DNA from: Celerinatantimonas diazotrophica
GTDB taxonomy: Bacteria > Pseudomonadota > Gammaproteobacteria > Enterobacterales > Celerinatantimonadaceae
Direction of reading: 5' to 3'
DNA: 64,000 nt
NCBI RefSeq assembly: GCF_004339545.1
Contig: NZ_SMGD01000017.1
Location: 1-64,000 of the forward strand
The notes under the pieces were generated by a model. That model was not told where the DNA came from. It saw only the letters and a program-made list of their open reading frames with translations, and did not search any database. The translations under genes were made by a program, and so were the position numbers. Shown one piece after another: positions 50,227-59,443 of this stretch; the first letter of the stretch is position 1; every line of letters begins with the position of its first letter.

Positions 50227-50315
50227 GCTTAATATTCCTTGTTTTTAAACTTTCTTATGAATGGGACAGAGCTATTGACAGAATGAAAAGTAAAATTTAT
50301 GATAATAATCATGCT

Positions 50316-50334
50316 AATGATAATTATTATCATT
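50316..50334. promoter_or_regulatory. Perfect Fur box upstream of the siderophore operon
   Basis: AATGATAATTATTATCATT is a perfect 9-1-9 palindrome of the Fur type. The adjoining GATAATAATC at 50301-50310 suggests a second, overlapping Fur site. It lies about 90-110 bases before the receptor start and should make the whole operon iron-repressed. Confidence 0.92.
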
Positions 50335-50502
50335 TCTAATTGTCAATGATTAAAGAGAATGTCTACCGTGAGTATTCTTGCAAAGGCAGGGTTCTTAAAT
50401 TCGCAACAACCTGAAATATATAACGATAATTGATATCAGCACTAAGCAGCTTATATTTGAGGAAACATCGTCGTGTTAGGCGAAAGCCTGTCGGAGGGAT
50501 GG

Positions 50503-50991
50503 ATGACGCTGGTTTTTAAACCTATTCATGTCGAGCAGGATTTTGCACAATGTGTTGCGTTTCGTCGGGATGCATACGTTTGTAGTTTTCAGTCGTTGAC
50601 TGGCTTTGAGCACTTTTTGTCTGGATATCGGGAGCGGATTGTTGCGCGCATCAACCATCCCTGCTGGTTTTATCGGCATATCTGGCTGGAAGGTGAAATA
50701 ATCGGCCAACTGGAATTTCGAACTTACTGTGAAATAGACGATGTCGATGAGCATACCGGGTATGTGAATCTCATTTATTTAAAAGCTGAGTATCGGGGAC
50801 AAGGTCTCGCTGGCAAATTGCAAGATTATATTGCCAATGAGCTAATTGCCGCCGGTTGTCAGCGCTGTTTATTGTCGGTGAGCCGCACGAATCAACGCGC
50901 CCTAAGACATTATCAGCGCTTTGGCTGGCATTATTTAAAACCCAATCCGAAACATGCCATGACTGATTTTTATCAGCGAGTTTTGAGCTAA
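50503..50991 (+). CDS. GNAT-family N-acetyltransferase
   Basis: A 162-residue acetyltransferase. VNLIYLKAEYRGQGLAGKLQ is motif A, and SVSRTNQRALRHYQRFGWHY is motif B. The N-terminal half (VEQDFAQCVAFRRDAYVCSF) resembles uncharacterised YpeA-like enzymes. A GGAGG sequence is well spaced for the ATG at 50503. It is divergent from the siderophore operon and may share its regulatory region, but no link in function is evident. Confidence 0.87.
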   Translation: MTLVFKPIHVEQDFAQCVAFRRDAYVCSFQSLTGFEHFLSGYRERIVARINHPCWFYRHIWLEGEIIGQLEFRTYCEIDDVDEHTGYVNLIYLKAEYRGQGLAGKLQDYIANELIAAGCQRCLLSVSRTNQRALRHYQRFGWHYLKPNPKHAMTDFYQRVLS

Positions 50992-51014
50992 AAAATCACG
51001 TGCCTAAATGTGTC

Positions 51015-51851
51015 CTAACAAGCCCTGAAGGGGATTTTGCTATCTTCTATTCCCCGAATCGGCATCAGTTTATGCTGCCTGAAAAATAACCGTAATGAGT
51101 TAATTGATAGTGTGGAATCAGGCGATGGACCGAGATAAACATGCTCTAGCGCCATCGGCTGATCACGACTGGATAAGGCAAATTCCGTATAGGGTTTTAG
51201 CATGGCGCTCCCCTCGCGAAATTTGACTCGCGGATCCAGTTCCTGATGGGTAATGGGTAAAACGACTCGCCATTCATCTTCTTCACGAAATGAAGGATGT
51301 TTCAATAAGACTGCTAGTCGTAATAAATCGGTTTCTACCTCTGCAAATAATTCATCTTCAGGCAGATCAATCTGACAGACAGAGTCAATCGCTTGTTGTA
51401 CTAGTTGGGTCTGGGTGTGGGTATCATAGATACAGCGGCCAATTTCAAATTGCTGCTCTTTTGCCCAATGGCTAATGTGGTCTGGGTGAAACCCTAAACT
51501 CACTCCTTTGCCTATGCTGCTGTAGCCACGCCATTGGCTCAACAGGTTGCCATTAGCACGAAATGAGGCAGCAAAGAGCATATGGCCCTGATTGAGTCGT
51601 TCATTAATCCATTGCGCAAAATGGTTCAGTAATTGTGCTTTAGGATCGCCGCTGATAATTCGACTCTGGATCCCCTCAGTGAGCAGATCGAGCATGTGAT
51701 GTAGCTCTGCTGAATCATTCATATAGCGGACATCACTGGCCCACAACACCTCAGAGCGGACAATACCTAACAGTCCGGACAAAGTCGTGTAGTGATATAA
51801 AGTCGCTTCGGGCGGCTGATTAAATAGCTGTTGAATGAAAGGCCTTAACAT
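51015..51851 (-). CDS. DUF2971 family protein
   Basis: A 278-residue cytosolic protein. Family features in order are LYHYTTLSGLLGI (His20, Tyr21, Thr22), LWASDVRYMNDSAEL, FAASFRANGNLLSQWRGYSS with KGVSLGF, and EEDEWRVVLP (Glu193-Trp194-Arg195). DUF2971 proteins have no settled activity and occur as stand-alone genes or near mobile and defence functions. The HY(T) pair early and an invariant Glu later recall the H-Y-E layout of ADP-ribosyltransferases, which is only an inference. Monocistronic; tail to tail with the preceding acetyltransferase. Confidence 0.83.
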   Translation of the reverse strand: MLRPFIQQLFNQPPEATLYHYTTLSGLLGIVRSEVLWASDVRYMNDSAELHHMLDLLTEGIQSRIISGDPKAQLLNHFAQWINERLNQGHMLFAASFRANGNLLSQWRGYSSIGKGVSLGFHPDHISHWAKEQQFEIGRCIYDTHTQTQLVQQAIDSVCQIDLPEDELFAEVETDLLRLAVLLKHPSFREEDEWRVVLPITHQELDPRVKFREGSAMLKPYTEFALSSRDQPMALEHVYLGPSPDSTLSINSLRLFFRQHKLMPIRGIEDSKIPFRAC

Positions 51852-51952
51852 AATGCTCCTTTAAGTGAACTCATCCGATATCCTAATTCTATCTATCTGG
51901 TAAGTCTATCGAATGACAATCCACGAATCGGTTCTGACGTTTTCATATCTTT

Positions 51953-52789
51953 TTATAAACGATGATACATCCTGACAAAGCGAGCAAAGCGGGGAATATC
52001 ATGACTGGTCATGCCGTTATACCGAAAGGTAATCATGGAACCTAGTTTAGGAGGATGAACACGCAATTCATCGCTTAAGCCACTGCCAATCGCAAACGTT
52101 GTCCCATCGGCCATTCTTACTTTTAAGGCACCCACTAACCCTTGGTATTTACCATGTCCATCGCGATAACCGATGACAACTGCTTCATCATCTTTATAAG
52201 GTTTTAATTTTAAAAGATGACCGCTACGGCCACTCATATAGAGTGCATTTTTGCGATGTAAGACGAGCCCTTCGCCGTGATGCGCCACGACTTTGTCCAA
52301 TTGGTTTAAAAGAGCCTGAGTGTTTTCAACACTAAATTGCCTGACCAATTGAATATGACGCGGTGATTTGGCTGTAAGCACTTTTTGTAGATGTTGGTAG
52401 CGTATGGCAAATGGGGATTTATCTGCAGGGAGGTCAAATACCATATAGTGGACGTTTTGCCATTGTTTATCGGTACTGGTCTGCTGTTGAATTAACCCTT
52501 CCATATCACTGAAATGGCCAAAATCAATCCATAATTCGCCATCTAACGGCTGATTGGGGAAACCTTTCGTGAAACTTTTGGGAGCTTTAATCCGGTTGCC
52601 ATGGCGGGTCCAGAGTTGCTTCCCATCCCAATATGCGCGAATACCATCGTACTTTTCACTAACGAGGTAGTGAAGGACATCTTGGTTCTGGTAATTCATG
52701 GCTAATTGAACAGAAATGGGATGGGCAATTACGACGAGAGGCAGGGCAGAGAAGATCGCGGGGAGTATCGCTGACGTGAACGAACGCAT
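51953..52789 (-). CDS. Exported ATP-dependent DNA ligase (LigE type)
   Basis: A 278-residue minimal ATP-dependent ligase with a signal sequence (MRSFTSAILPAIFSALPLVV, cleaved near IAHP). The nucleotidyl-lysine motif is SEKYDGIRAYWDG with Lys46; later motifs include LDGELW, HYMVFDL, GEGLVLHRKNALYM and LLKLKPYKDDEAVVIGY, followed by a C-terminal OB domain. LigE enzymes of Haemophilus, Neisseria, Vibrio and relatives join DNA in the periplasm and have been discussed in relation to DNA uptake and extracellular DNA. No competence genes are nearby. Confidence 0.9.
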   Translation of the reverse strand: MRSFTSAILPAIFSALPLVVIAHPISVQLAMNYQNQDVLHYLVSEKYDGIRAYWDGKQLWTRHGNRIKAPKSFTKGFPNQPLDGELWIDFGHFSDMEGLIQQQTSTDKQWQNVHYMVFDLPADKSPFAIRYQHLQKVLTAKSPRHIQLVRQFSVENTQALLNQLDKVVAHHGEGLVLHRKNALYMSGRSGHLLKLKPYKDDEAVVIGYRDGHGKYQGLVGALKVRMADGTTFAIGSGLSDELRVHPPKLGSMITFRYNGMTSHDIPRFARFVRMYHRL

Positions 52790-52845
52790 CTTATTTCACC
52801 TTGTTATTGAGTTTTATATTAATAATAAGGTGAGCAAAAGAGATG

Positions 52846-53754
52846 TCAATCCTCTGGTATTGGTTTTACGCTGCGACGGTTCGAGTACTGTTGGATCATC
52901 AGCCCGGCAATGATCAGTATCAGCCCCGTATAAGTCGCATGGTGAATATTTTCATGGAGGAATTTGTTGATAAAAAACAAAGATAAAAATGGCGAGATAA
53001 AAATCAAATTCGAAATTCGTGCGGTTTTCTCTGTTTTTTTCAGTGCCATAACCCAACAGACAAATGTAATCCCCATCTCGAATAATCCGACATAGACTCC
53101 GCCGGCGAGGGCCTGCCAATGCAGATGGATTAACGGCTCAGTTATCAGGCAAGTGCCCCAAATTACTGGCTGACTGAGCAAAAATCCGCAAAACAGCCCA
53201 GCCACTGGGTCATCATTCCGGCGCTGGTTTAAAATCCAATATAGTGCCCAAAATAAGGTACTCAATAACGCCAATGCAACACCGCTAAGACTGGTAAAGT
53301 GCAGTGCTAAAAAATTGCCTTGAGTGGCAATGACAACCACTCCCAAATAGCCCAGCAGCATTGCCCCAATATCGCCGCGGGTCAGTTTGTGTCCGAGTAA
53401 TACCGCCGCCATGAGACTTAGTGTGATAGCCCAGCTATAGTTCAGTGGTTGGGCTTGTTGGGCCGGCAAGCGATCATAGGCCTGAAATAAAATAAAGTAG
53501 TAACCAAAAGGATTGATCAGCCCAAGCAGTAAGTAATATCCAAAATGACGTTTGAGATACTTAAGACACAGAGTGAGCTTGCCTTGTATGCTGATCATCA
53601 CGCCAAGAACAATCGTTGAACTGAATGACGCGATGGCTATCAATTGCAGCGGGGTTAGATAACCTAAGGCTAACTTAAAAGCGGTCGCAACAGTTGACCA
53701 GAGCAAGACTGCAATGATGCCGTAAATGTAGGCTTGGGACTGTGATTGAAGCAT
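52846..53754 (-). CDS. DMT-superfamily (EamA) transporter
   Basis: A 302-residue membrane protein with two EamA repeats and about ten segments, from AYIYGIIAVLLWSTVATAFKLAL to TYTGLILIIAGLMIQQYSNRRS. Conserved stretches are PLNYSWAITLSLMAAVLLGH and GLFEMGITFVCWVMALKKTE. It is a different paralogue from the transporter at 1.7 kb. The substrate is unknown; the positively charged tail should be cytoplasmic. Confidence 0.88.
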   Translation of the reverse strand: MLQSQSQAYIYGIIAVLLWSTVATAFKLALGYLTPLQLIAIASFSSTIVLGVMISIQGKLTLCLKYLKRHFGYYLLLGLINPFGYYFILFQAYDRLPAQQAQPLNYSWAITLSLMAAVLLGHKLTRGDIGAMLLGYLGVVVIATQGNFLALHFTSLSGVALALLSTLFWALYWILNQRRNDDPVAGLFCGFLLSQPVIWGTCLITEPLIHLHWQALAGGVYVGLFEMGITFVCWVMALKKTEKTARISNLIFISPFLSLFFINKFLHENIHHATYTGLILIIAGLMIQQYSNRRSVKPIPED

Positions 53755-54126
53755 GCATAAAAAATCAACAATAAAAAAGAGACCATAGCATAGTTACCGA
53801 CCTCAGAGCGACTTAATTCATTAAGGGCTAAAGTCATCACGGCTCACTTGTCGTATTCATTTAGCCGTCTCAATGGCAGTGACGATTGGCATGGTCGCAA
53901 CTTCGATATGGTGATGGCAATCCGCACTGTTAGCTTGAGTGAAAAATTACCAGTTCAGCTGGTTGACTAACACTGAATAGGGCGATTCGCTTGAGGCGAT
54001 ATGGCGCAAGGTTATGACCTGTTACTATAAACAACGGGCTGATTTTAAGCGGTAAACTTAAAGTGGCTGAACTGTTAGAATCGATGATTCTCCATTCAAT
54101 GAACCGACAACAATTGAGGCGTTTTT
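53755..54126. other. Gene-free stretch
   Basis: No open frame with a start signal is visible. The plus strand contains short protein-like pieces (such as MAVTIGMVATSIW) interrupted by stops, perhaps from an old gene, but nothing recognisable. The last 40 bases hold the GAGG ribosome binding site of the SDR gene. Confidence 0.4.
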
Positions 54127-54915
54127 ATGGATCTACATATACAAGGTAAACGAGCACTGGTGATGGCTTCATCACAAGGTTTAGGGCTAGGAATCGCCAG
54201 TGAGTTAGCTAAAGAAGGGGCTAAAGTCATGTTGTGTGGTCGCTCGAGTGACAAACTTCAAGAGCAGGCCGACAAACTGCATGCGGCAACGGGCGCTGAA
54301 GTTTTAACCTCTTGTGTGGATTTAAGTGACTGGGACAGTGTTCAAGCGACTATCGATCAAGTTAAAGCGTCTTGGCAGGGGCTAGATATTCTGGTTAATA
54401 ATAGCGGGGGTCCGCGTCCAGGCATGGCCTCTGAAGTCGAGCATGAGGAATGGTTAAGTTATTTTCAGACGATGATCGCCTCGTTAATGGAGATGACTCG
54501 GCAGTTTATTGAACCGATGAAAGCTCAACAGTGGGGACGCATCCTGACGGTGACCTCTAGCGGCGTCGAAGCACCGATTGCTAACCTCGGTATTTCTAAT
54601 ACATTGCGTAGTGCGTTGGTCGGTTGGTCAAAAAGTTTATCCAACGAGCTGGCACCATTTGGCATTACGAGCAATGTTTTAATTCCTGGGCGAATTCATA
54701 CTCAGCGCGTTGATTCACTCGATGCGGCTGCGGCTCAACGTCAGGGATTGCCAATCGAAAAAATACGGGAGCAAGCCTGTGCCCAAATTCCAGTGGCTCG
54801 TTATGGCAAAGTTGAAGAGTTTGCCGCCGTTGCCGCGTTTTTATTGAGTGAGCAAGCAAGTTATGTGACTGGCTCCAAAGTGCGTTGTGATGGTGGATTA
54901 ATCAGTGGCATCTAA
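54127..54915 (+). CDS. SDR-family protein lacking the canonical Tyr-Lys catalytic pair
   Basis: A 262-residue Rossmann-fold protein. The cofactor loop is ASSQGLGLGIA and the NNSGG motif is intact (LVNNSGGPRP), as is the Ser of TVTSSGV. Where the catalytic YxxxK is expected the sequence reads GISNTLRSALVG, so Tyr and Lys are missing. This is the signature of the BKR-like SDR subgroup annotated as FabG-like, whose chemistry is unclear. The gene is upstream of gntR but separated by 230 bases, so a role in gluconate metabolism is possible but not shown. Confidence 0.87.
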   Translation: MDLHIQGKRALVMASSQGLGLGIASELAKEGAKVMLCGRSSDKLQEQADKLHAATGAEVLTSCVDLSDWDSVQATIDQVKASWQGLDILVNNSGGPRPGMASEVEHEEWLSYFQTMIASLMEMTRQFIEPMKAQQWGRILTVTSSGVEAPIANLGISNTLRSALVGWSKSLSNELAPFGITSNVLIPGRIHTQRVDSLDAAAAQRQGLPIEKIREQACAQIPVARYGKVEEFAAVAAFLLSEQASYVTGSKVRCDGGLISGI

Positions 54916-55120
54916 TTGGAGTTGAGGGCGTATTAGCTTACCAATGGCTGCATAGTCGGTTGTTATCATTGCCGAAAAATGGGTTATGCCTAGATTTTTC
55001 GAAAGGCATGAAATCATTATGAAACAATAGATTATGAATAAAACGAGACAAAAGAACAGCAACATGGGCGAGTGTGATTGAAAAAACTAGCATTTGCCCA
55101 CTAATTCGTTAGTATAGAGA

Positions 55121-55135
55121 AATGTTACTGTAACA
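55121..55135. promoter_or_regulatory. GntR operator at the gntR start
   Basis: ATGTTACTGTAACAT is a perfect 7-1-7 palindrome of the GntR (ATGTTACC-type) operator and ends nine bases before the gntR start codon. Binding there would repress gntR itself. Confidence 0.78.
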
Positions 55136-55144
55136 TTGAAGCTT

Positions 55145-56146
55145 ATGAGTGGAGTTCACAAACGCCCAACTTTAACTGATGTGGCCCAATTGGTGGGGGT
55201 TACCAAGATGACGGTGAGCCGTTATCTGCGCAATCCCAAGCAGGTGGCAGCAAAAACTGCCGAGCGCATTCAAGAGGTCATCGATGAACTTGGCTATGTT
55301 CCCAGTCGAGCGCCAGATATTTTATCGAATGCTAAAAGCCATGCGATTGGGGTGTTGCTGCCGTCATTAACCAACCAAGTGTTTGCCGAACTATTGCGCG
55401 GTTTAGAATCAGTCACCGAAGTCAGTGGTTATCAAACGATGTTAGCCCACTACGGTTATGATCCAAAAATCGAAGAACGCCGCATCGAATCACTTTTGTC
55501 CTATAACATCGATGGTCTGTTACTGAGCGATCGCATTCATACCCCGCGTACGGAGCGAGTGATCGCAAGTGCGGGGATCCCCGTCATCGAGATGGTTGAA
55601 ACCGATGATCCCATGAATTATCCGGTTGTTGGTTTTAATAACCGTGAAGCCGCCAGACAGATGGTTGCGACAATGCTCGCCAGTGGCTATCGGCAGATTA
55701 TCTATCTAGGCGCACGGCTCGATACCCGAACCAAGCTTAAGCAACAAGGCTATCAGCAAGCGATGCAAGAGGCAGGGTTCGAACCGCATTCGGTACTGAC
55801 AGAACAACCCTCGTCATTCTCTCTAGGTTCTGAATTACTACGGAAGGTATTGGCGCAATATCCAAATTGCGACGGTATTTTTTGTACCAATGACGATTTA
55901 GCGGTAGGGGCCGTATTTGAGTGCCAGCGCCAGAATATTGCGATTCCTAAACAATTAGCCATTGCTGGATTTCATGGTTTAGATATTGGTCAAACGTTAA
56001 CGCCAAAGCTTGCCTCTGTCATTACGCCACGTGAGGCTATTGGACAAAAAGCCGCTGAGCAGTTACTGGCTTGTCTTGAAAAAGATATAAAGCCTAAGCC
56101 GATGACCGACTTAGGCTTTCAAATTGCGCGTGGCGCAAGCATTTAA
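55145..56146 (+). CDS. gntR: LacI-family gluconate regulator
   Basis: A 333-residue repressor. The LacI-type HTH and hinge helix are residues about 5-60 (PTLTDVAQLVGVTKMTVSRY, PKQVAAKTAERI), followed by a periplasmic-binding-protein-like effector domain (GVLLPSLTNQVFAELLRGLE, FCTNDDLAVGAVFECQ). It resembles E. coli GntR (331 residues) and sits next to the genes it should control. The ATG at 55145 is preferred to an in-frame TTG nine bases earlier. Its stop codon abuts the stop of the convergent eda gene with no gap. Confidence 0.9.
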   Translation: MSGVHKRPTLTDVAQLVGVTKMTVSRYLRNPKQVAAKTAERIQEVIDELGYVPSRAPDILSNAKSHAIGVLLPSLTNQVFAELLRGLESVTEVSGYQTMLAHYGYDPKIEERRIESLLSYNIDGLLLSDRIHTPRTERVIASAGIPVIEMVETDDPMNYPVVGFNNREAARQMVATMLASGYRQIIYLGARLDTRTKLKQQGYQQAMQEAGFEPHSVLTEQPSSFSLGSELLRKVLAQYPNCDGIFCTNDDLAVGAVFECQRQNIAIPKQLAIAGFHGLDIGQTLTPKLASVITPREAIGQKAAEQLLACLEKDIKPKPMTDLGFQIARGASI

Positions 56147-56791
56147 CTAGCCGCGTAAAGATGCGACCAATTCACATGCTTTTTTACTAAGCTGGGTGAT
56201 TTCTGCCCAGCTTTGACTTTGGATCGCGGCGGCTGGAATCATCCAAGTGCCACCGACTGTGCCGACGCAATCTAAAGCAAGATAGTTGGCCAGATTCGCT
56301 TCTTTTACTCCGCCTGTTGGGCAGAATTTGATCTGCGGCAGGGCTGCACTGACCGCCTTGAGCACGGGGGCGCCACCGTTGGCTTCAGCTGGGAAGAATT
56401 TCAGATGATCCAAACCATAGCTCAGTGCTGTGATCATTTCCGAGGCTGTTGCAACGCCTGGAATATAAGGGACTTCTTTAGTTTGGCTGAATTCTAGCAG
56501 TTCAGGGCTAAATCCAGGAGAGATAACAAACTGAGCTCCGGCATCTAATGCGGCCTGGTACTGCTTAGGGTTGATCACGGTGCCAGCACCGACGATAGCA
56601 TCCGGCATTTCTTGACTGATAGCGGCAATGGATGCAATGGCTGCATCTGTTCGCAGCGTGATTTCAAAGACATTAATACCGCCGTCAGCCAAGGCTTTAG
56701 CTAATGGAAGTGCATCTTTAACATCGTCAATAACCATCACCGGGATGATCGGAGAAGCCGCAAAAACCTGAGCGGCAGTCACTTTTGACAT
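56147..56791 (-). CDS. eda: KDPG/KHG aldolase
   Basis: A class I aldolase of 214 residues (E. coli 213) cleaving 2-keto-3-deoxy-6-phosphogluconate to pyruvate and glyceraldehyde 3-phosphate. Catalytic Glu43 is in FEITLRT with Arg47, and the Schiff-base Lys131 is in HLKFFPAE; CPTGGVKEAN binds phosphate. It lies 92 bases after edd and probably belongs to the gntK-edd-eda unit. It can also serve glucuronate catabolism through KDG, which may matter for the beta-glucuronidase locus. Confidence 0.96.
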   Translation of the reverse strand: MSKVTAAQVFAASPIIPVMVIDDVKDALPLAKALADGGINVFEITLRTDAAIASIAAISQEMPDAIVGAGTVINPKQYQAALDAGAQFVISPGFSPELLEFSQTKEVPYIPGVATASEMITALSYGLDHLKFFPAEANGGAPVLKAVSAALPQIKFCPTGGVKEANLANYLALDCVGTVGGTWMIPAAAIQSQSWAEITQLSKKACELVASLRG

Positions 56792-56883
56792 AATGATTCC
56801 TTAATTGTTGAGTTGGCTTTTACCCGCGCTCAATTGGTGTCGAAATATTCTTATTTGCAGCGACATTGTCGCTCAGGCACCCA

Positions 56884-58683
56884 TTAAAACTCAGGGTTAA
56901 ACAAAATTGTTGCGCCTTGCTCAGCACTCGTTACACAATGACGAAATGCGGTAAAAAGCTCTCGACCACATCCTTGTTGCTGCCACTGCTGAGGTCCGGT
57001 TATCGGTCTGTTAGTCAAGTCACTGTGACACATCATCGAACCCGATTCAGCATCGATAGCGATGATGTCGCCGTCTTTTAACTGGCTTAGCGGGCCACCG
57101 CGCTTGGCTTCGGGAGTGATATGCAACACGGAGGGGACTTTCCCCGAGGCTCCTGACAGACGCCCATCGGTTATCAGAGCTACCTGCAACCCTTGTTTCA
57201 TCAAGTTAGCTAAAATTGGCATTAACTTATGTAACTCAGGCATGCCGTTGGCTGAAGGGCCATTATAACGTACCACAATCACACAATCTTGTTGAAATTC
57301 ATCCCGTTTGTAGGCAGCTTCAACAGCATTTTGCGAATCAAAAACACGAGCGGGTGCACATATTTTACGGTGAATTGGCTTAACCGCACTGATCTTCATC
57401 ACTCCTCGGCCTAAATTCCCAGCTAAAAGGGCTAACCCACCATGGCTCGAGAATGGTTCGCTGGCGCTGGCAATAATTTCAGGATTGCTGCTCTTTGGAA
57501 CATCCTGCCAAACTAACTGATCATTGATGAGAGTCGGAACTTTAAAGTAATCGGCCAGCGTGCCATAGCAGGTCAGTACATCGGTGTGTAACATTTGTTG
57601 CTCGTTGAGCGTTTTCAACAGCAACGGGACGCCGCCAGCGGCATGAAACTGGTTGACATCGGCGGGGCCATTTGGATAGATGCGGGCCATCAGTGGCACG
57701 GCTGCAGAGAGCTCAGCAATATCGTCCCAAGTTAAAATAAGTCCCGCAGCTCGCGCCAGTGCCACCATGTGAATCGTGTGGTTGGTTGAACCCCCCGAAG
57801 CTAACAGCGCAACCAAGCCATTGACTAAGGACTTTTCATCGACGACGCGGCCAATTGGACGATAGTCCCCCGAGCGACTAATTTTTACCATTTGGCGGGC
57901 GCTGAAGGCGGTGAGTTCGTGGCGAAGCGGGCTGTCGGGATGGACAAAAGCACTGCCTGGTAGCATCAGCCCCATTGCTTCAAAAACCAGCTGGTTGGTA
58001 TTGGCGGTGCCATAGAAAGTGCAGGTGCCAGGGGAATGATAAGCTTGGCATTCCATTTCTTGCAGTGCGTGTTTATCGGTTTGTCCGGCCGCGTAACGTT
58101 GGCGCACGGTCACTTTTTCTTCATTGCTAATGCCGGTCGTCATCGGGCCAGCAGGCACGAACATGGTGGGCAGATGTGAAAAACTCAGTGCCCCCATCAA
58201 TTGCCCCGGGGCAATTTTATCGCAAATTCCCAAAAGTAACGTGCCATCAAAGGTCTGGTGGCTTAACGCAATTGCGGTGCTCTGAGCAATGTTATCGCGC
58301 GAAAACAGCGACAACTCCATGCCATCTTGGCCTTGGGTAACGCCGTCACACATGGCTGCAACGCCGCCAGCCACTTGAGCACTATGACCTAAATCAGTGA
58401 GTACCTTTTTCAGCTCATCAGGATAATACTGATAAGGCTGATGAGCACTGAGCATGTCGTTATAGGCGGTCACAATCGCCATGTTGAGCCGGGTCAAATC
58501 AAGAATCTGATTTTTTTGACTATGACTACAGGCCGCTACGGTGTGCGCGAGATTTCCGCAACTAATCTGGCCACGTTTGGGCCCTTCTTGCGCGGCGGCA
58601 TCAAGCCGTTGCAGATAGGCTTGGCGCAAGTTGTGGCTGCGTTTGGCAATCCGCTCGGTGACCGCCACAATGGTTGGATTCAT
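56884..58683 (-). CDS. edd: 6-phosphogluconate dehydratase
   Basis: An iron-sulfur dehydratase of the IlvD/Edd family (599 residues; E. coli 603). The cluster cysteines lie in MCDGVTQGQDGMEL, GICDKIAPGQLMGAL-like GICDKIAPG and SPGTCTFYGTANTNQ. It converts 6-phosphogluconate to KDPG. The ATG at 58683, eight bases after GGAG, gives the family N-terminus (NPTIVAVTERI); the frame runs on to 58794 inside gntK. The gap to gntK is 13 bases. Confidence 0.96.
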   Translation of the reverse strand: MNPTIVAVTERIAKRSHNLRQAYLQRLDAAAQEGPKRGQISCGNLAHTVAACSHSQKNQILDLTRLNMAIVTAYNDMLSAHQPYQYYPDELKKVLTDLGHSAQVAGGVAAMCDGVTQGQDGMELSLFSRDNIAQSTAIALSHQTFDGTLLLGICDKIAPGQLMGALSFSHLPTMFVPAGPMTTGISNEEKVTVRQRYAAGQTDKHALQEMECQAYHSPGTCTFYGTANTNQLVFEAMGLMLPGSAFVHPDSPLRHELTAFSARQMVKISRSGDYRPIGRVVDEKSLVNGLVALLASGGSTNHTIHMVALARAAGLILTWDDIAELSAAVPLMARIYPNGPADVNQFHAAGGVPLLLKTLNEQQMLHTDVLTCYGTLADYFKVPTLINDQLVWQDVPKSSNPEIIASASEPFSSHGGLALLAGNLGRGVMKISAVKPIHRKICAPARVFDSQNAVEAAYKRDEFQQDCVIVVRYNGPSANGMPELHKLMPILANLMKQGLQVALITDGRLSGASGKVPSVLHITPEAKRGGPLSQLKDGDIIAIDAESGSMMCHSDLTNRPITGPQQWQQQGCGRELFTAFRHCVTSAEQGATILFNPEF

Positions 58684-58696
58684 GATGCAACTCCGA

Positions 58697-59227
58697 TTAT
58701 TGTTCGATATGTTTAGCGACAGCACTGACGCAGCGATCCACGACCTGGTTAAAGTCACCATCAATACTAATCGTGAACACATCGGTCTCATCATGACTTG
58801 GCATTTCTAGCGCGTCGAATTGACTTTGCAGTAAACTCTGCGGCATAAAGTGATTTTCACGCTGACGCATCCGTCGACTGACCAGCTCGATATCGCCGTA
58901 AAGGTGTAAAAAAATAAGGTGCGGGTTGCCATCACGAATGGTATTCCGATAACGGCGCTTTAATGCCGAACAGACAATGACGCCTTGTTCACTTTTATGG
59001 CCGATACTAAAGGCCGCATCGCGAATGCGTTCTAACCACGGGGAGCGGTCATCATCATTAAGAGGCGCCCCTTCTGACATCTTCAGGATGTTCGCTTTTG
59101 GATGTAAGTCATCACCATCGATGAATTTTGCGTCAATGGCCTTGGCCAGAGCGCTGCCGACTGATGATTTACCGCTGCTGGAGACTCCCATCAGAACGAC
59201 ACATAATCCGCGTGTTGAATTTTCCAT
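58697..59227 (-). CDS. gntK: Gluconokinase
   Basis: A P-loop kinase of 176 residues that phosphorylates gluconate to 6-phosphogluconate. Walker A is MGVSSSGKSSVG; FIDGDDLHP, MSEGAPLNDDDRSPWL, CSALKRRYR and LVSRRMRQRENHFMP are conserved in thermoresistant and thermosensitive gluconokinases. It leads the minus-strand gntK-edd-eda unit, divergent from gntT. Confidence 0.96.
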   Translation of the reverse strand: MENSTRGLCVVLMGVSSSGKSSVGSALAKAIDAKFIDGDDLHPKANILKMSEGAPLNDDDRSPWLERIRDAAFSIGHKSEQGVIVCSALKRRYRNTIRDGNPHLIFLHLYGDIELVSRRMRQRENHFMPQSLLQSQFDALEMPSHDETDVFTISIDGDFNQVVDRCVSAVAKHIEQ

Positions 59228-59443
59228 TTTTTACCCTTTACCAGTTTTAGATACCACAATTAGTCTCGACACTTTGTTCTCGAACCAAGCCGCAATGCGC
59301 TGGTGCTTGAATCAAAAAAGGGCTTTGTCATAGCAAGCGAAAGAGGTGTAAGTGATTCGCTGGAAAGTCATAATTTTTCCATTTTTTTGACAGCTACCGC
59401 ATTTTTGAAAGTTAATAAGTATCTCTGCTTCCAATGGTATTAT

